This document shows positions 1 to 9,676 of a DNA stretch of 64,000 bases, one piece after another. A program made the position numbers and the translations under genes. The DNA comes from Paenibacillus xylanexedens (lineage in GTDB: Bacteria; Bacillota; Bacilli; Paenibacillales; Paenibacillaceae), in contig NZ_CP018620.1 in NCBI RefSeq assembly GCF_001908275.1, positions 6,014,001-6,078,000 of the forward strand, written 5' to 3'. Position 1 is the stretch's first letter, and the number at the start of each line of letters is the position of its first letter. The notes beneath the pieces are model-generated. The model did no database searches. It had not been told where the DNA came from and saw only the letters and a program-made list of their open reading frames with translations.

Positions 1-2340
1 TCCAGACAAGCTGTCTAACAAATGGCCACCTTCTATTGTTATACTACTTTTTTTAGCAGAGTTAGTTGGAAGATTAATCTCCTTTCTATATCTGTCCTCT
101 GCATGAACCTCCAAATATTCAATCAGCTTGTATGGATATGATAATTCGCTAAAAAGAAGGCTTAATTGCAAATCAAGATTAAACTCATCTTTAACCCCAT
201 TCATTAAGTGGACAAGTAAAATGGAGTCCATGCCCATCTCAAAAAAGTCGGTAAACACATCAATTTGATCCGGTTGTTTTCCAAGGATCTGTGATAGAAC
301 TTTTAGAAATCGCTCTTCTGTAAAATTATTCTTCTTAATATTTGATGATGGGCTGTTAGCTAACATGCTGCACTCCACCTTTGAGATACTTGTTAAGTTA
401 GCTGTCTCGTCAGATAATTCAAGCCAGTAATTCGATTGGTCAAACGAATATGCAGGCAGCGGAATCCATCTTTCGTTTTTGTTAAACAGGATATTCCAGT
501 CAGCGTCTGCCCCACTTAGATAAAGCGATATTGCCTCATTAGCCAGACTCTCGTCACGGGCGCCAGATTGAATGAACTCATTCAATTTCAGTACCAATTG
601 TTGGCTTAACTTCTGCTGTTCAACTAGCGTGATTTCTCCATTTGATCGGCAATCTTTATCCTCAGGCACTACTTTGAAATAACCTACGTTTGTTAAATTT
701 GGATTTAGCCGGTCTTTATCACCAAATGCATGTAGTTTCGAGTACAATTCCTCAGAATTTCTCACTGCAAATGCCATTCGATACGGGTAATGCTCTTTTC
801 TAACAGATGCGCTATAAGCTAGGTCTGCGATTCTGAATTCTCGATAACTTTTATTATGTTGATAATTTTTTAGTGTTTGCGTTAAAGATGAAAATGTTTT
901 AGCTGAAATCATGAAAATGTAATATTCACTTGCAGCATTTTGGGGCGCAGTTTCTGGTTCGAGCCATTCTTCCAACACAACATGACAGTTCGTTCCACTC
1001 ATTCCAAAGGAACTGACACCACACCTTCTCAAGTCCTCACCTACGACCTCCCAGTCCTGCAAATAATTATTCACATAAATTGGAGACTGGGCAAAATCTA
1101 TATTTGTATTTGGATAATGAAAATGCAAAGACTCAGGAATTTTCTTATGCTGCATAGCTAACACCGATTTAACAAGCCCTGCGATACCTGCAGCATTGCC
1201 TAAATGACCAACATTTGACTTTACAGAACCGATAGCACAAAATTGTTTTTTATCGGTGAATCTACTAAAAGCTCGCGATAGTCCATCTAGCTCAATTGGA
1301 TCCCCCAGCTTGGTTCCAGATCCGTGCGCTTCAATATATGAAATTGTCGACGGATCGATTCGGGCATCATTCCAAGCATCAATTAGAACCTCCTCTTGGG
1401 CGACCGGATTAGGTGCTGTGATTCCCATGGACTTCCCATCTTGATTGATTGCCGAACCTTTAATAACCGCATAAATATGATCTCTGTCTTTCAGCGCTTG
1501 TTTCAGTGGTTTTAACAACACTGATCCAACTCCCTCGCCGCTTCCAGAACCATCAGAGTCACGATCAAAGCTTCTCGTCCTACCGTTTGAAGATAGAATT
1601 CCAATATCAACATTTTGCAAGCGGGGAAGGACTAAGCGGACATCTATTCCACCTGCAATCGCCATATTACTTTCCCCCGAGCGGATGCTTTTGCATGCCA
1701 AATGAACTGCGACTAGAGATGAGCTACATGCCGTATCAACTACCATGCTAGGGCCTTTCAAGTCCAATAAGTAAGAAATTCGACTGGCCATAATAGACCT
1801 CAAATTGCCTTGTATCGAGCGCTCATACAGGTCTGGTGCAGCATGCATGATCAATGTTTTGTATTCTTCTCTAAAGTCACTGCCATAGCCTAAAAACACA
1901 CCCGTTCGAGTGCCCTTAATTTCTTTTGAATATCCCGCATCCTCAATCGTGTGCCACGCATTCTGTAAGAACAGTCGTTGTTGTGGATCCATTAATTTTG
2001 ACTCTGAAGGCAAAATATTAAAGAATTCATTATCAAATGAACTAATATTCTCTAAAAAGCCAGCTTCTTGTGCTAATGCCTCCTTGCTAACTGAGAGATT
2101 CAGTGTTTGATGTAAGCTCGTCATCTCTTTGTGACGATTAAGCGGTAACTCTCTAATCATATCTTTACCTTCGTGCAAAAATCCCCAAAATTGTTCTTTG
2201 TTTAAACTTTCTCCAAACATGCAACTCATTCCTACGATTGCGATATCTCTGTTAGAAATAGACGCCTGTTCCTGCACCTTTATACTTGAACTACTTAACG
2301 AATGTAGCTCCAAGCCTTTAATTGCTGAATTAAACTCCAT
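1..2340 (-). CDS. Trans-AT polyketide synthase, KS-(AT-less linker)-ACP, partial at the window edge
   Basis: The gene starts at ATG 2340 with an AAGGAG ribosome site, 30 bases after the preceding NRPS stop, and runs off the left edge; about 780 codons are visible. Residues ~30-455 are a ketosynthase with all three catalytic signatures: the DTACSSS cysteine (~residue 205), EAHGSGT and KSNVGH. There is no acyltransferase. The KS-AT linker runs straight into a post-AT-type linker ending in a PLPAYSFDQSNYW motif, which is the usual remnant of a trans-AT PKS. An ACP follows, with its phosphopantetheine serine in GMDSIL (~residue 706), and more sequence continues leftward. It should extend the chain from the upstream NRPS using the discrete acyltransferase at 9669-11018. 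Any ketoreductase or release domain would lie outside the window. Confidence 0.9.
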   Translation of the reverse strand, partial: MEFNSAIKGLELHSLSSSSIKVQEQASISNRDIAIVGMSCMFGESLNKEQFWGFLHEGKDMIRELPLNRHKEMTSLHQTLNLSVSKEALAQEAGFLENISSFDNEFFNILPSESKLMDPQQRLFLQNAWHTIEDAGYSKEIKGTRTGVFLGYGSDFREEYKTLIMHAAPDLYERSIQGNLRSIMASRISYLLDLKGPSMVVDTACSSSLVAVHLACKSIRSGESNMAIAGGIDVRLVLPRLQNVDIGILSSNGRTRSFDRDSDGSGSGEGVGSVLLKPLKQALKDRDHIYAVIKGSAINQDGKSMGITAPNPVAQEEVLIDAWNDARIDPSTISYIEAHGSGTKLGDPIELDGLSRAFSRFTDKKQFCAIGSVKSNVGHLGNAAGIAGLVKSVLAMQHKKIPESLHFHYPNTNIDFAQSPIYVNNYLQDWEVVGEDLRRCGVSSFGMSGTNCHVVLEEWLEPETAPQNAASEYYIFMISAKTFSSLTQTLKNYQHNKSYREFRIADLAYSASVRKEHYPYRMAFAVRNSEELYSKLHAFGDKDRLNPNLTNVGYFKVVPEDKDCRSNGEITLVEQQKLSQQLVLKLNEFIQSGARDESLANEAISLYLSGADADWNILFNKNERWIPLPAYSFDQSNYWLELSDETANLTSISKVECSMLANSPSSNIKKNNFTEERFLKVLSQILGKQPDQIDVFTDFFEMGMDSILLVHLMNGVKDEFNLDLQLSLLFSELSYPYKLIEYLEVHAEDRYRKEINLPTNSAKKSSITIEGGHLLDSLSG

Positions 2341-2370
2341 TCTAATCGGACTCCTTTCCTTTATATTGAA

Positions 2371-5300
2371 TTAATTATTTTTTGGTATAACCGCATTTTC
2401 CAATAGCCTTACATACATAAGCATGAGTTCTTTCATACTCTCACGGTTCAAGAAATTCTTGTCAAAATGACAATGTAAAGCGACCCTATCTTCCGTAAAC
2501 TCCCAATAACAGATGAAATCAAATATCCTTAACAGCATATGGATAGGAACCGACTCAAAGGTAAGAAGAGGGGTAGCCCCTTCATGTTGAAATCTATTAA
2601 ATGATTTATTCAGGTCACGCCATAAAATGTTTATAGCAGGTGGAGAATTTAATAATACATGAGAATACTGGAACAACTCTTCAATACTCATTATTTTAGA
2701 TAAATCATATTTTCTCCCAGAAAAACGCCCCTGTGTTTCAACTAGGTATAACCAAATAACACTCGTGGTTTGCAACTGGGAAAGCAAGTAAGAAAAAACC
2801 CCTGTAAAAATGACATTTTCATCGTATCCCACTGTTTTGCGAGCGTTAACAAGTTCGGTTACCATTTCCGAAGTTAGCTGAATAAAAAACGAATCATATT
2901 CTGATTTCCCTACAATATCGCGAACAAAATAATGCTCAGGCATCCTTACACTAACCAACTCAATTTTTTGCTCTGTATCCCCCTGTTTATCAATAAACAT
3001 TGAAATGTTTCTAATGGTCCTGTGAGTAAACAAATCCGCTACTGTTAGTTTAGCTGGATATTGTTGCTCAATCCTCTCTTTCATTTGGACAATCCTTAAT
3101 GAATTGCCGCCAAGATCAAAGAAGCTATCGTCTATTCCGATATTCGAGGAATACGGGAGAAGCTCTTGCCAGGTTCTCACCAGGAACAATTCCGTATCTG
3201 TTACTGGTTGTTCATACTTTTGAGATAAGCTATCTCGAGTGAATACTGGTTGAGGTAACATATTTCGATTTAATTTACCACTATCCATGAGGGGTAGACG
3301 CTCCATGATCGTTATTGAAAGAGGAACCATGTAAGCTGGCAACCTCTCTCTTAAATAATTCGTAAGCTCTACTGTAGAGAATTCTTCAGTTGATTCTACG
3401 TATGCAGCAAGATATGGATCGACTCCCTCTTCCTCACGAAGTGTAACAACTGCTTTTTTCACAATCTTGTATTGTTGAATGCAACTCTCAATTTCCTCCA
3501 ACTCGATTCGATAACCTCTTAGCTTCACTTGAGTGTCCATTCTACCCAAATATTCAATATGTCCAGAAGCAGTCCATCTAGCTAAATCACCTGTTCTATA
3601 CCACCTCCCTTTTCCATAGGGATTTTGGCTGAATTTTAGATCATCCAACTCAGGTCTCTTGATATATCCTCTTGCTACCCCCGCTCCACCTAGTATTAAT
3701 TCTCCGGGTACCCCAATTGGTTGGATTCGGTTGTTGGAATCAACAATATAAGCATAAATACTAGGAAACGGACGTCCAATCGGAATTTTATTAGTATTGA
3801 AATTTGCATAGCCCTTCAGTGAATAGTAAGTTGCATAGATAGTTGACTCAGTAGGACCATACACATTTTCTAAACAAACATCAGGGAATACTTGAGCAAA
3901 GACTTGCACGATATCAGATGTTAACGGTTCTCCTGCGGAGAACACATATTTCAAATTGTGTTGATTCAACTTGTTTGAGTTATTTTTTATCGATTCAACG
4001 AAAACTTTTAGCATTGAAGGTACAAAGTTTAAATGGGTAACCCGATGCTTTTCAATCATTTGATAAATGTAGTAGGGATCCTTTTCCCCATCCTCTTCCA
4101 GGATAACTAACCTACCTGAATCTCCTGAAAACCATCCGAACAATTCCATCACTGACACATCGAACGTGTATGTTGTCTTTAATAAATATGCGTCTTGAGC
4201 AGTAAGAGGATATAGATGATTCATTTCCTGCAGTATGTTCATTACATTTTGATGCTCTACTTGCACCCCTTTGGGAACACCAGTGGAACCGGATGTATAG
4301 ATCACATAAGCCAATTCCGTAGGATCCATTTTTATATTTAGATTGTGCGACAAATCTTCCTGATACGATTGTTCATAATTGGATACATTAATTACTTGGC
4401 ACAAACTATTGATAGTATCCACATAGTTTTCTTGAGTAATTATGAGTGTCAAACCACTATCCTTGACAATAAATTGAAGTCTGTCTTGTGGACAATCCGG
4501 TTGAATCGGTAAGTAAGCACAGCCCGATTTTAGTACAGCCATAATGGATATCCACATCAAAGGACTACGGTCTAGAATGATGCCCACGGTCTCTCCCTTA
4601 TTGACACCCTGATCTATAAAATGCCAAGCAAGTCGATTCGCGTAATGATTCAACTCTTTATAAGAATACGAAATATCATTGTAGGAAATCGCTATCGCGT
4701 CCGGTGTTTTTGCCGCTTTGCTTTCAAATTTTTCATGTATGCATACATTAGATATATCAGGAATGGCTGGACTCAAAAAATTTAATACAACCTCACGTTG
4801 TTCTGCTGGCACAAAGTCCAGCTCTTTTAAACTCACCTCATACTGATCGAGCATATTCCCTAACAGTTCGCGATAACACTCTGTGAAGCGAATAATAGAA
4901 TCCCGATTGAATAAATTAGTTCGGTATTCTAATAAGAAAGTTAGTCCCTTTTCCTGCTCAAGTACTTCCATTGCCAATTCAAACTTTGCAATTTTACTAT
5001 AATAAGGTTCTTTTTTGAGAGTTAATTCCTTAAGTGTTACAACCTCATAGTCGCTGTTTTGCATAACAAATAACGTATCGAAAAGCGGATGTCGATTCCT
5101 ATCAAACTGCAAATGGAGTTTGTCTATTAGCAGTTCCAATGGATATTGCTGATGTTCTAAAGCTGAAAAAATGCTTGTCTGAACCTCTCGGATATAATCA
5201 ATTACTTTAACCTTGTTGGAAAGATGGGAACGTACAGGCAAAGTGTTTACAAACATCCCTATCGTACTATCGAATTCAGTTGCTACCCTACCTGATACTG

Positions 5301-8300
5301 GCATACCAACTACGATATCCGACTGATCGGTATATTTATGCAGCAAAATTTTAAAAGCGCTTAGCAACAATGCATACAAGGTTACACGATGAGATTGTGA
5401 AAACCCGCTTAACCTCTTCTTATATAAATCGTCTATCGTAAAACTATAAGTTTCACCTTCATAATGTGGGCTTAGCGGTCTCTGCTCATCCGTGTACAAA
5501 TTTAAAACTGGAACTGACTTCTCAAATAATTTCAACCAGTATGATTCATCTTGTTGGAATTGATCGGATGACCAATATTCCTGCTGCTTTTGGTTGAAGA
5601 AACTAAAAGGAGTAGGAACGCTAGGCAGCCCCTTCCCCTGCAAAAGATCAATGAACTCCTTCATCAAAATGGAAATCGAAGTTCCATCTGCAATAATATG
5701 ATGAATTTCCAACATCAATCCATACTTATGATTACTAAAATTCAATAGCTTTGCTCTTAGAAGTCCCGGTACTTGTAAATCATAACTACTCTGAAAGGCA
5801 TGAAATAGTGACTCGAAATCACTTTCTTCTGCGTGCTCAGAATGTAATTTAAAAGGAACTTCATTGTGATATGTGGCATACACTTCACCATTTTCTATTT
5901 CAAACGAGGCTCTTAATGAATCATGTCGATTAATTAGGACTTTAATTGCATCTTCAATCAATTGATGATGAACAATTCCTTCTATAGAATAAGCAACTGA
6001 TAAGTTATATGCCGTTTGAAATTCCTCCATCTGATGTATAACGAACAATCTTTTTTGCGCAGGTGTTACAGAACGACTACGAACCTCTGGCCTTACTTGC
6101 AGAACCTGTTCTTCTACATCCTGAATCTTCTTTTGTTCCTGCAAGCGATAAATTTGGGTAGAGAGTTGAGAAATAGTTGGAAAGTTGAAAATATCCTGGA
6201 TCGGCACATGAATATGGAGTTCATTACGTAGTCGATTAGATAAAGCAGCTGCCTTTAACGAATGTCCGCCTAATCTCATAAAATCATCGTGAATGCCTAA
6301 ATATTCGCAATTTAAAATTTCTTTCCATAAATTTATTAGATTAACTTGAAGTACCGTCTCAGGTAAATCTATCTCATCAGACGTTGGCTTCGTCCATATT
6401 GTTTTAGGCAACCTACTTCTATCCACTTTCCCATTAAAATTAAGAGGTAGCTCATCCATCACAACTATTTTCTCGGGAATCATGTAGCCAGGCAAATAGT
6501 CCAACAACTGCTCGCGAATTGCCTCTTCAGTTTCTGCCCCCATAAGGTTCAGAGTAACGTAGGCACATAAGTATGTGTCACCGTCAATATTGATTTGATC
6601 CATAACGATTCCTTGCCGAATAGCTGAAATACGATTCAGCACTTTTTCTACTTCCATCAACTCAATACGATGACCACGGATTTTAACTTGCGAGTCTCTA
6701 CGTCCTAAAAACTCAATAGTGCCATCCACGTTGAGTCTGCCAAGATCTCCTGTTTTATACATACGTTTTCCTGGTTTAAAAGGACTGGTTACATAAGCCA
6801 GATTCGTTAAATCATCTCTATTGGCATAGCCTCTAGCTAAACCGGAACCTGTAATATAAATTTCTCCGATCATTCCAACTGGCTGTAAGGACCATTTATA
6901 GTCTGGGTGAAATACCATATAGGTCATATTATGAATCGGAGGCCCAATACAAACATCCCGCTCAGTAACATCCATGACAGATGACCAGACGGTTGTTTCA
7001 GTAGGTCCATAAATATTATAAATGCGTGCCATGGTGTTTGTTCGCAGAGTGTTTAATAGAGCTTGTGGGAAACTTTCCCCACCAATCAGAATCAGTTTAA
7101 CGTACTCAAGCGCTTTGGTTGATATACTACTTTCTAAGAATGAAATCATTCTTGAAGGGGTGGATTGAATAACCTCAATTTCGTACTTTACAATTAATTC
7201 ATTGACTAATTGTGGATCCGCACATTGTTCCTCCGTAGCCATAATTACAGTCATTCCCTGGGATAAAGGCAATAGCGTTTCTGTAATAAATGGATCAAAA
7301 GAAACATTAGTGATAGAAATAATCTTAAAATAATTATGGAATTGTACTTGTTCGCAAAATCCGGAAATAAAATTAGTTAAACTGTGATGTTCAATCAGAA
7401 TGCCCTTTGGCCTACCTGTTGAACCCGATGTAAAGAAAACATAAGCCAGTTGATTAGGATGAAAAGGCAAATCCAAATTCAAACTAGACTCCTTAATAAG
7501 TTCAGGTTCGAGAAATGGAGTTACTCTTCTCCCTGAAAAAGAAATCTCCTCAAAGTTGGAGAGTGAGGATATTAAAAACTTGGCACCGCTCTCATTTAAC
7601 ATAACCTCGATTCTTTTAACCGCTAACCTTGTATCTAATGTGAGAAAAGCCGCATTAGCTTTAATGACAGCGAGAATGTAAATCATAAGTTCTGAGGAAC
7701 GCTCCATATGAATGGCGATAATATCTTCTTTCCCTACCCCTTGTTGTCTAAGTAACGATGCCACTTTATTGGCTTTTGCATTTAACTGTGAGTAAGTTAA
7801 GCTAGACTCCTCACATACAAAAGCAATCTTATCTGGATATTTCGCGGCACAATTCTCTATCCATTTATGAACCCCATCTTGCAACATCTCAGGGATGAAT
7901 TTTTCAGCCAATTGTACATTAGTATCAGCTTCGGTATAATTCATCAGTGGAAGGTTGGCGACCTCATTGCGCGGTTGATAAATAACTTCTTCCAGTATGC
8001 AATTAAAATATTTGCTGATCAGCTCTATTGTATCATCGCAAAGCACAGAATTATCGTATAGAAATCTTATCTTCCATTGGTCAAAGGTGAGAATCTCTAC
8101 CATTATTTTCACATTGGTAGTTTCATGCATGTTGTATGAGACGACTTGCAACTCTTCTGTCTGCTGGACTTCTTCCATGAATAATGGGTAGTTTTCTATA
8201 ACAATAATTGATTCAAACAAAGGTTCCCCTTTGTCCGCATTTAACCATTTAGTCAATTCGTATAGAGGAGTGTTGGAGAAGGGCTCCCTTTCTTTCAACT

Positions 8301-9267
8301 GTTCTCCAACAGATTGAATAGTGCTATAAAACGGCATGCTACCTTCCGTTTTTATTCTCAACGGAAGTGTATTGATAAGCAAACCAGCGATTTCCTCAAC
8401 TTCATTTAGTGCGATATGACGACCTGATATCGTCGTACCAAAGATAACATCCTTTGTTCCAGCAAATCTTTGTAGCAATAGGCCCCAGACAGAATAAAAA
8501 ACTGCTGCAGGTGTAACATGATATTTCGTTGTTATCTTCTTTAATTGCTGGATAACGTGATCGGGGATGATCATTTCTAATTGAGATTTTCCCTTCCCCT
8601 TAGCTCCCTCATTTAAGTTAGGGAATGCCGCAGTACTGACATAATCATGTAAATAATTTTGCCAGTATTTTTTTTGCACTTCTTTTCCTATTAAATTATC
8701 ATTAGTTATATGTCGAATGTAACTACTAAACTGGGCCTTTATCACCGGTTGTGACAGTTGATTTTTATAGGCTTGAAGTAACTCATTAATAACAATGCCC
8801 GTACTCCAACCGTCTAAAATTATATGATGGAATGTAAAAATGACTTCAAAGACCGACTCATTTAATCGGTATACAGTCATGCGATGACATGACTTTGTTA
8901 TATCAATAGGAGTTTGAAGGTCCCTTCGCCGAATTTGCTCCAACTCAGATTGTTGATCAATTATGTGTTCTGACATAAGACTAATTTCTTGTATTAAAAT
9001 CTTGTTTTCTTTTAGTACGATTTGTATTGGACTTTTTAACTGCTCCCATCGGAACACAGTACGTAAAGCTTCATTATTTTGAATCACATAATTCCATGCC
9101 ACTTGAAAACGATTCAATTCGAGTTCGCCCTCAAAAGTAATTGATAGCTGTTCGATATAAAGATCCTCTTTATTTGTTAATTGCATTTCGTAAAGAATAC
9201 CGGCTTGCAATGGGGTAAGAGGTATAATATTGGTTACATTACTCGGATCCAGTTTACCTTCTATCAC
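2371..9267 (-). CDS. Two-module non-ribosomal peptide synthetase (C-A-T-C-A-T plus stunted C-like tail)
   Basis: 2298 residues from GTG 9267, with GAGGAG upstream. C1 (~10-430) opens with LTPLQAGIL, a style typical of D-L condensation domains, and has HHIILDG at ~147. A1 (~455-970) has TSGSTG at ~610 and specificity residues I read as D-P-T-Q-L-G-I-V-W-K, closest to glycine codes. T1 has its serine in LGGHSL (~1001). C2 (~1066-1490) has HHIIADG at ~1189. A2 (~1510-2010) reads D-V-M-N-F-A-V-I-Y-K, which I cannot assign. T2 has LGGNSL (~2053). The last ~200 residues resemble only the C-terminal half of a condensation domain and lack HHxxxDG. C1 should accept the D-configured donor made by the C-A-T-E protein at 15543-20051, and the chain then passes to the PKS immediately downstream. 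No thioesterase domain is present. Confidence 0.93.
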   Translation of the reverse strand: MIEGKLDPSNVTNIIPLTPLQAGILYEMQLTNKEDLYIEQLSITFEGELELNRFQVAWNYVIQNNEALRTVFRWEQLKSPIQIVLKENKILIQEISLMSEHIIDQQSELEQIRRRDLQTPIDITKSCHRMTVYRLNESVFEVIFTFHHIILDGWSTGIVINELLQAYKNQLSQPVIKAQFSSYIRHITNDNLIGKEVQKKYWQNYLHDYVSTAAFPNLNEGAKGKGKSQLEMIIPDHVIQQLKKITTKYHVTPAAVFYSVWGLLLQRFAGTKDVIFGTTISGRHIALNEVEEIAGLLINTLPLRIKTEGSMPFYSTIQSVGEQLKEREPFSNTPLYELTKWLNADKGEPLFESIIVIENYPLFMEEVQQTEELQVVSYNMHETTNVKIMVEILTFDQWKIRFLYDNSVLCDDTIELISKYFNCILEEVIYQPRNEVANLPLMNYTEADTNVQLAEKFIPEMLQDGVHKWIENCAAKYPDKIAFVCEESSLTYSQLNAKANKVASLLRQQGVGKEDIIAIHMERSSELMIYILAVIKANAAFLTLDTRLAVKRIEVMLNESGAKFLISSLSNFEEISFSGRRVTPFLEPELIKESSLNLDLPFHPNQLAYVFFTSGSTGRPKGILIEHHSLTNFISGFCEQVQFHNYFKIISITNVSFDPFITETLLPLSQGMTVIMATEEQCADPQLVNELIVKYEIEVIQSTPSRMISFLESSISTKALEYVKLILIGGESFPQALLNTLRTNTMARIYNIYGPTETTVWSSVMDVTERDVCIGPPIHNMTYMVFHPDYKWSLQPVGMIGEIYITGSGLARGYANRDDLTNLAYVTSPFKPGKRMYKTGDLGRLNVDGTIEFLGRRDSQVKIRGHRIELMEVEKVLNRISAIRQGIVMDQINIDGDTYLCAYVTLNLMGAETEEAIREQLLDYLPGYMIPEKIVVMDELPLNFNGKVDRSRLPKTIWTKPTSDEIDLPETVLQVNLINLWKEILNCEYLGIHDDFMRLGGHSLKAAALSNRLRNELHIHVPIQDIFNFPTISQLSTQIYRLQEQKKIQDVEEQVLQVRPEVRSRSVTPAQKRLFVIHQMEEFQTAYNLSVAYSIEGIVHHQLIEDAIKVLINRHDSLRASFEIENGEVYATYHNEVPFKLHSEHAEESDFESLFHAFQSSYDLQVPGLLRAKLLNFSNHKYGLMLEIHHIIADGTSISILMKEFIDLLQGKGLPSVPTPFSFFNQKQQEYWSSDQFQQDESYWLKLFEKSVPVLNLYTDEQRPLSPHYEGETYSFTIDDLYKKRLSGFSQSHRVTLYALLLSAFKILLHKYTDQSDIVVGMPVSGRVATEFDSTIGMFVNTLPVRSHLSNKVKVIDYIREVQTSIFSALEHQQYPLELLIDKLHLQFDRNRHPLFDTLFVMQNSDYEVVTLKELTLKKEPYYSKIAKFELAMEVLEQEKGLTFLLEYRTNLFNRDSIIRFTECYRELLGNMLDQYEVSLKELDFVPAEQREVVLNFLSPAIPDISNVCIHEKFESKAAKTPDAIAISYNDISYSYKELNHYANRLAWHFIDQGVNKGETVGIILDRSPLMWISIMAVLKSGCAYLPIQPDCPQDRLQFIVKDSGLTLIITQENYVDTINSLCQVINVSNYEQSYQEDLSHNLNIKMDPTELAYVIYTSGSTGVPKGVQVEHQNVMNILQEMNHLYPLTAQDAYLLKTTYTFDVSVMELFGWFSGDSGRLVILEEDGEKDPYYIYQMIEKHRVTHLNFVPSMLKVFVESIKNNSNKLNQHNLKYVFSAGEPLTSDIVQVFAQVFPDVCLENVYGPTESTIYATYYSLKGYANFNTNKIPIGRPFPSIYAYIVDSNNRIQPIGVPGELILGGAGVARGYIKRPELDDLKFSQNPYGKGRWYRTGDLARWTASGHIEYLGRMDTQVKLRGYRIELEEIESCIQQYKIVKKAVVTLREEEGVDPYLAAYVESTEEFSTVELTNYLRERLPAYMVPLSITIMERLPLMDSGKLNRNMLPQPVFTRDSLSQKYEQPVTDTELFLVRTWQELLPYSSNIGIDDSFFDLGGNSLRIVQMKERIEQQYPAKLTVADLFTHRTIRNISMFIDKQGDTEQKIELVSVRMPEHYFVRDIVGKSEYDSFFIQLTSEMVTELVNARKTVGYDENVIFTGVFSYLLSQLQTTSVIWLYLVETQGRFSGRKYDLSKIMSIEELFQYSHVLLNSPPAINILWRDLNKSFNRFQHEGATPLLTFESVPIHMLLRIFDFICYWEFTEDRVALHCHFDKNFLNRESMKELMLMYVRLLENAVIPKNN

Positions 9268-9310
9268 ATTGTGTCATCTCCTCATGACTAATAAAAACAA
9301 TAATATAATA

Positions 9311-9676
9311 TTATCTGGCAACAGCATCAACAATAGCTTTATTCTGATCATCCACTATAACCACTTTTGGCATGAAGTTGTCCAATTCACTATCATTGTA
9401 AATGCCAAATGAAATCACAATGACTTTATCATCAACTTGGGCCATCCTTGCAGCTGCTCCGTTGATACAAATAACACCGGATCCCCTTGGACCAGAAATT
9501 GTATATGTTTCAAATCTTAAACCATTATTAATGTTTACGACGAGTACTTTTTCATTTTCAACAATATTAGCTTGTTCCATTAGTTCTTCATCGATAGTAA
9601 TCGAACCAACGTAATGCAAACAAGCTTCGGTCACCGTCGCTCTATGAATTTTTGATTTATGCATAAGTCTAAACAT
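9311..9676 (-). CDS. panD: Aspartate 1-decarboxylase inside the biosynthetic cluster
   Basis: 121 residues, full length for PanD. It has the self-processing site H-Y-V-G24-S25, where cleavage creates the pyruvoyl cofactor, the conserved early lysine (K9) and the GAAAR motif. The enzyme decarboxylates L-aspartate to beta-alanine in the cytoplasm. Its start overlaps the end of the acyltransferase gene by 8 bases and it sits 43 bases before the large NRPS, so it is co-transcribed with the assembly line. No panB or panC lies nearby, so the gene probably serves the pathway, by supplying beta-alanine as a building block or possibly extra precursor for phosphopantetheine, rather than the housekeeping pantothenate route. 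The family call is secure; the role is inferred. Confidence 0.95.
   Translation of the reverse strand: MFRLMHKSKIHRATVTEACLHYVGSITIDEELMEQANIVENEKVLVVNINNGLRFETYTISGPRGSGVICINGAAARMAQVDDKVIVISFGIYNDSELDNFMPKVVIVDDQNKAIVDAVAR

Noticed and set aside
940..2110. Several plus-strand open frames of 60-80 codons
   Set aside because: They lie antisense inside the ketosynthase gene, have no ribosome sites and read as shadow translations.
9311..9676. Housekeeping pantothenate operon
   Set aside because: Only panD is present, with no panB or panC, and it overlaps a PKS acyltransferase gene, so a pathway-specific copy is the better reading.
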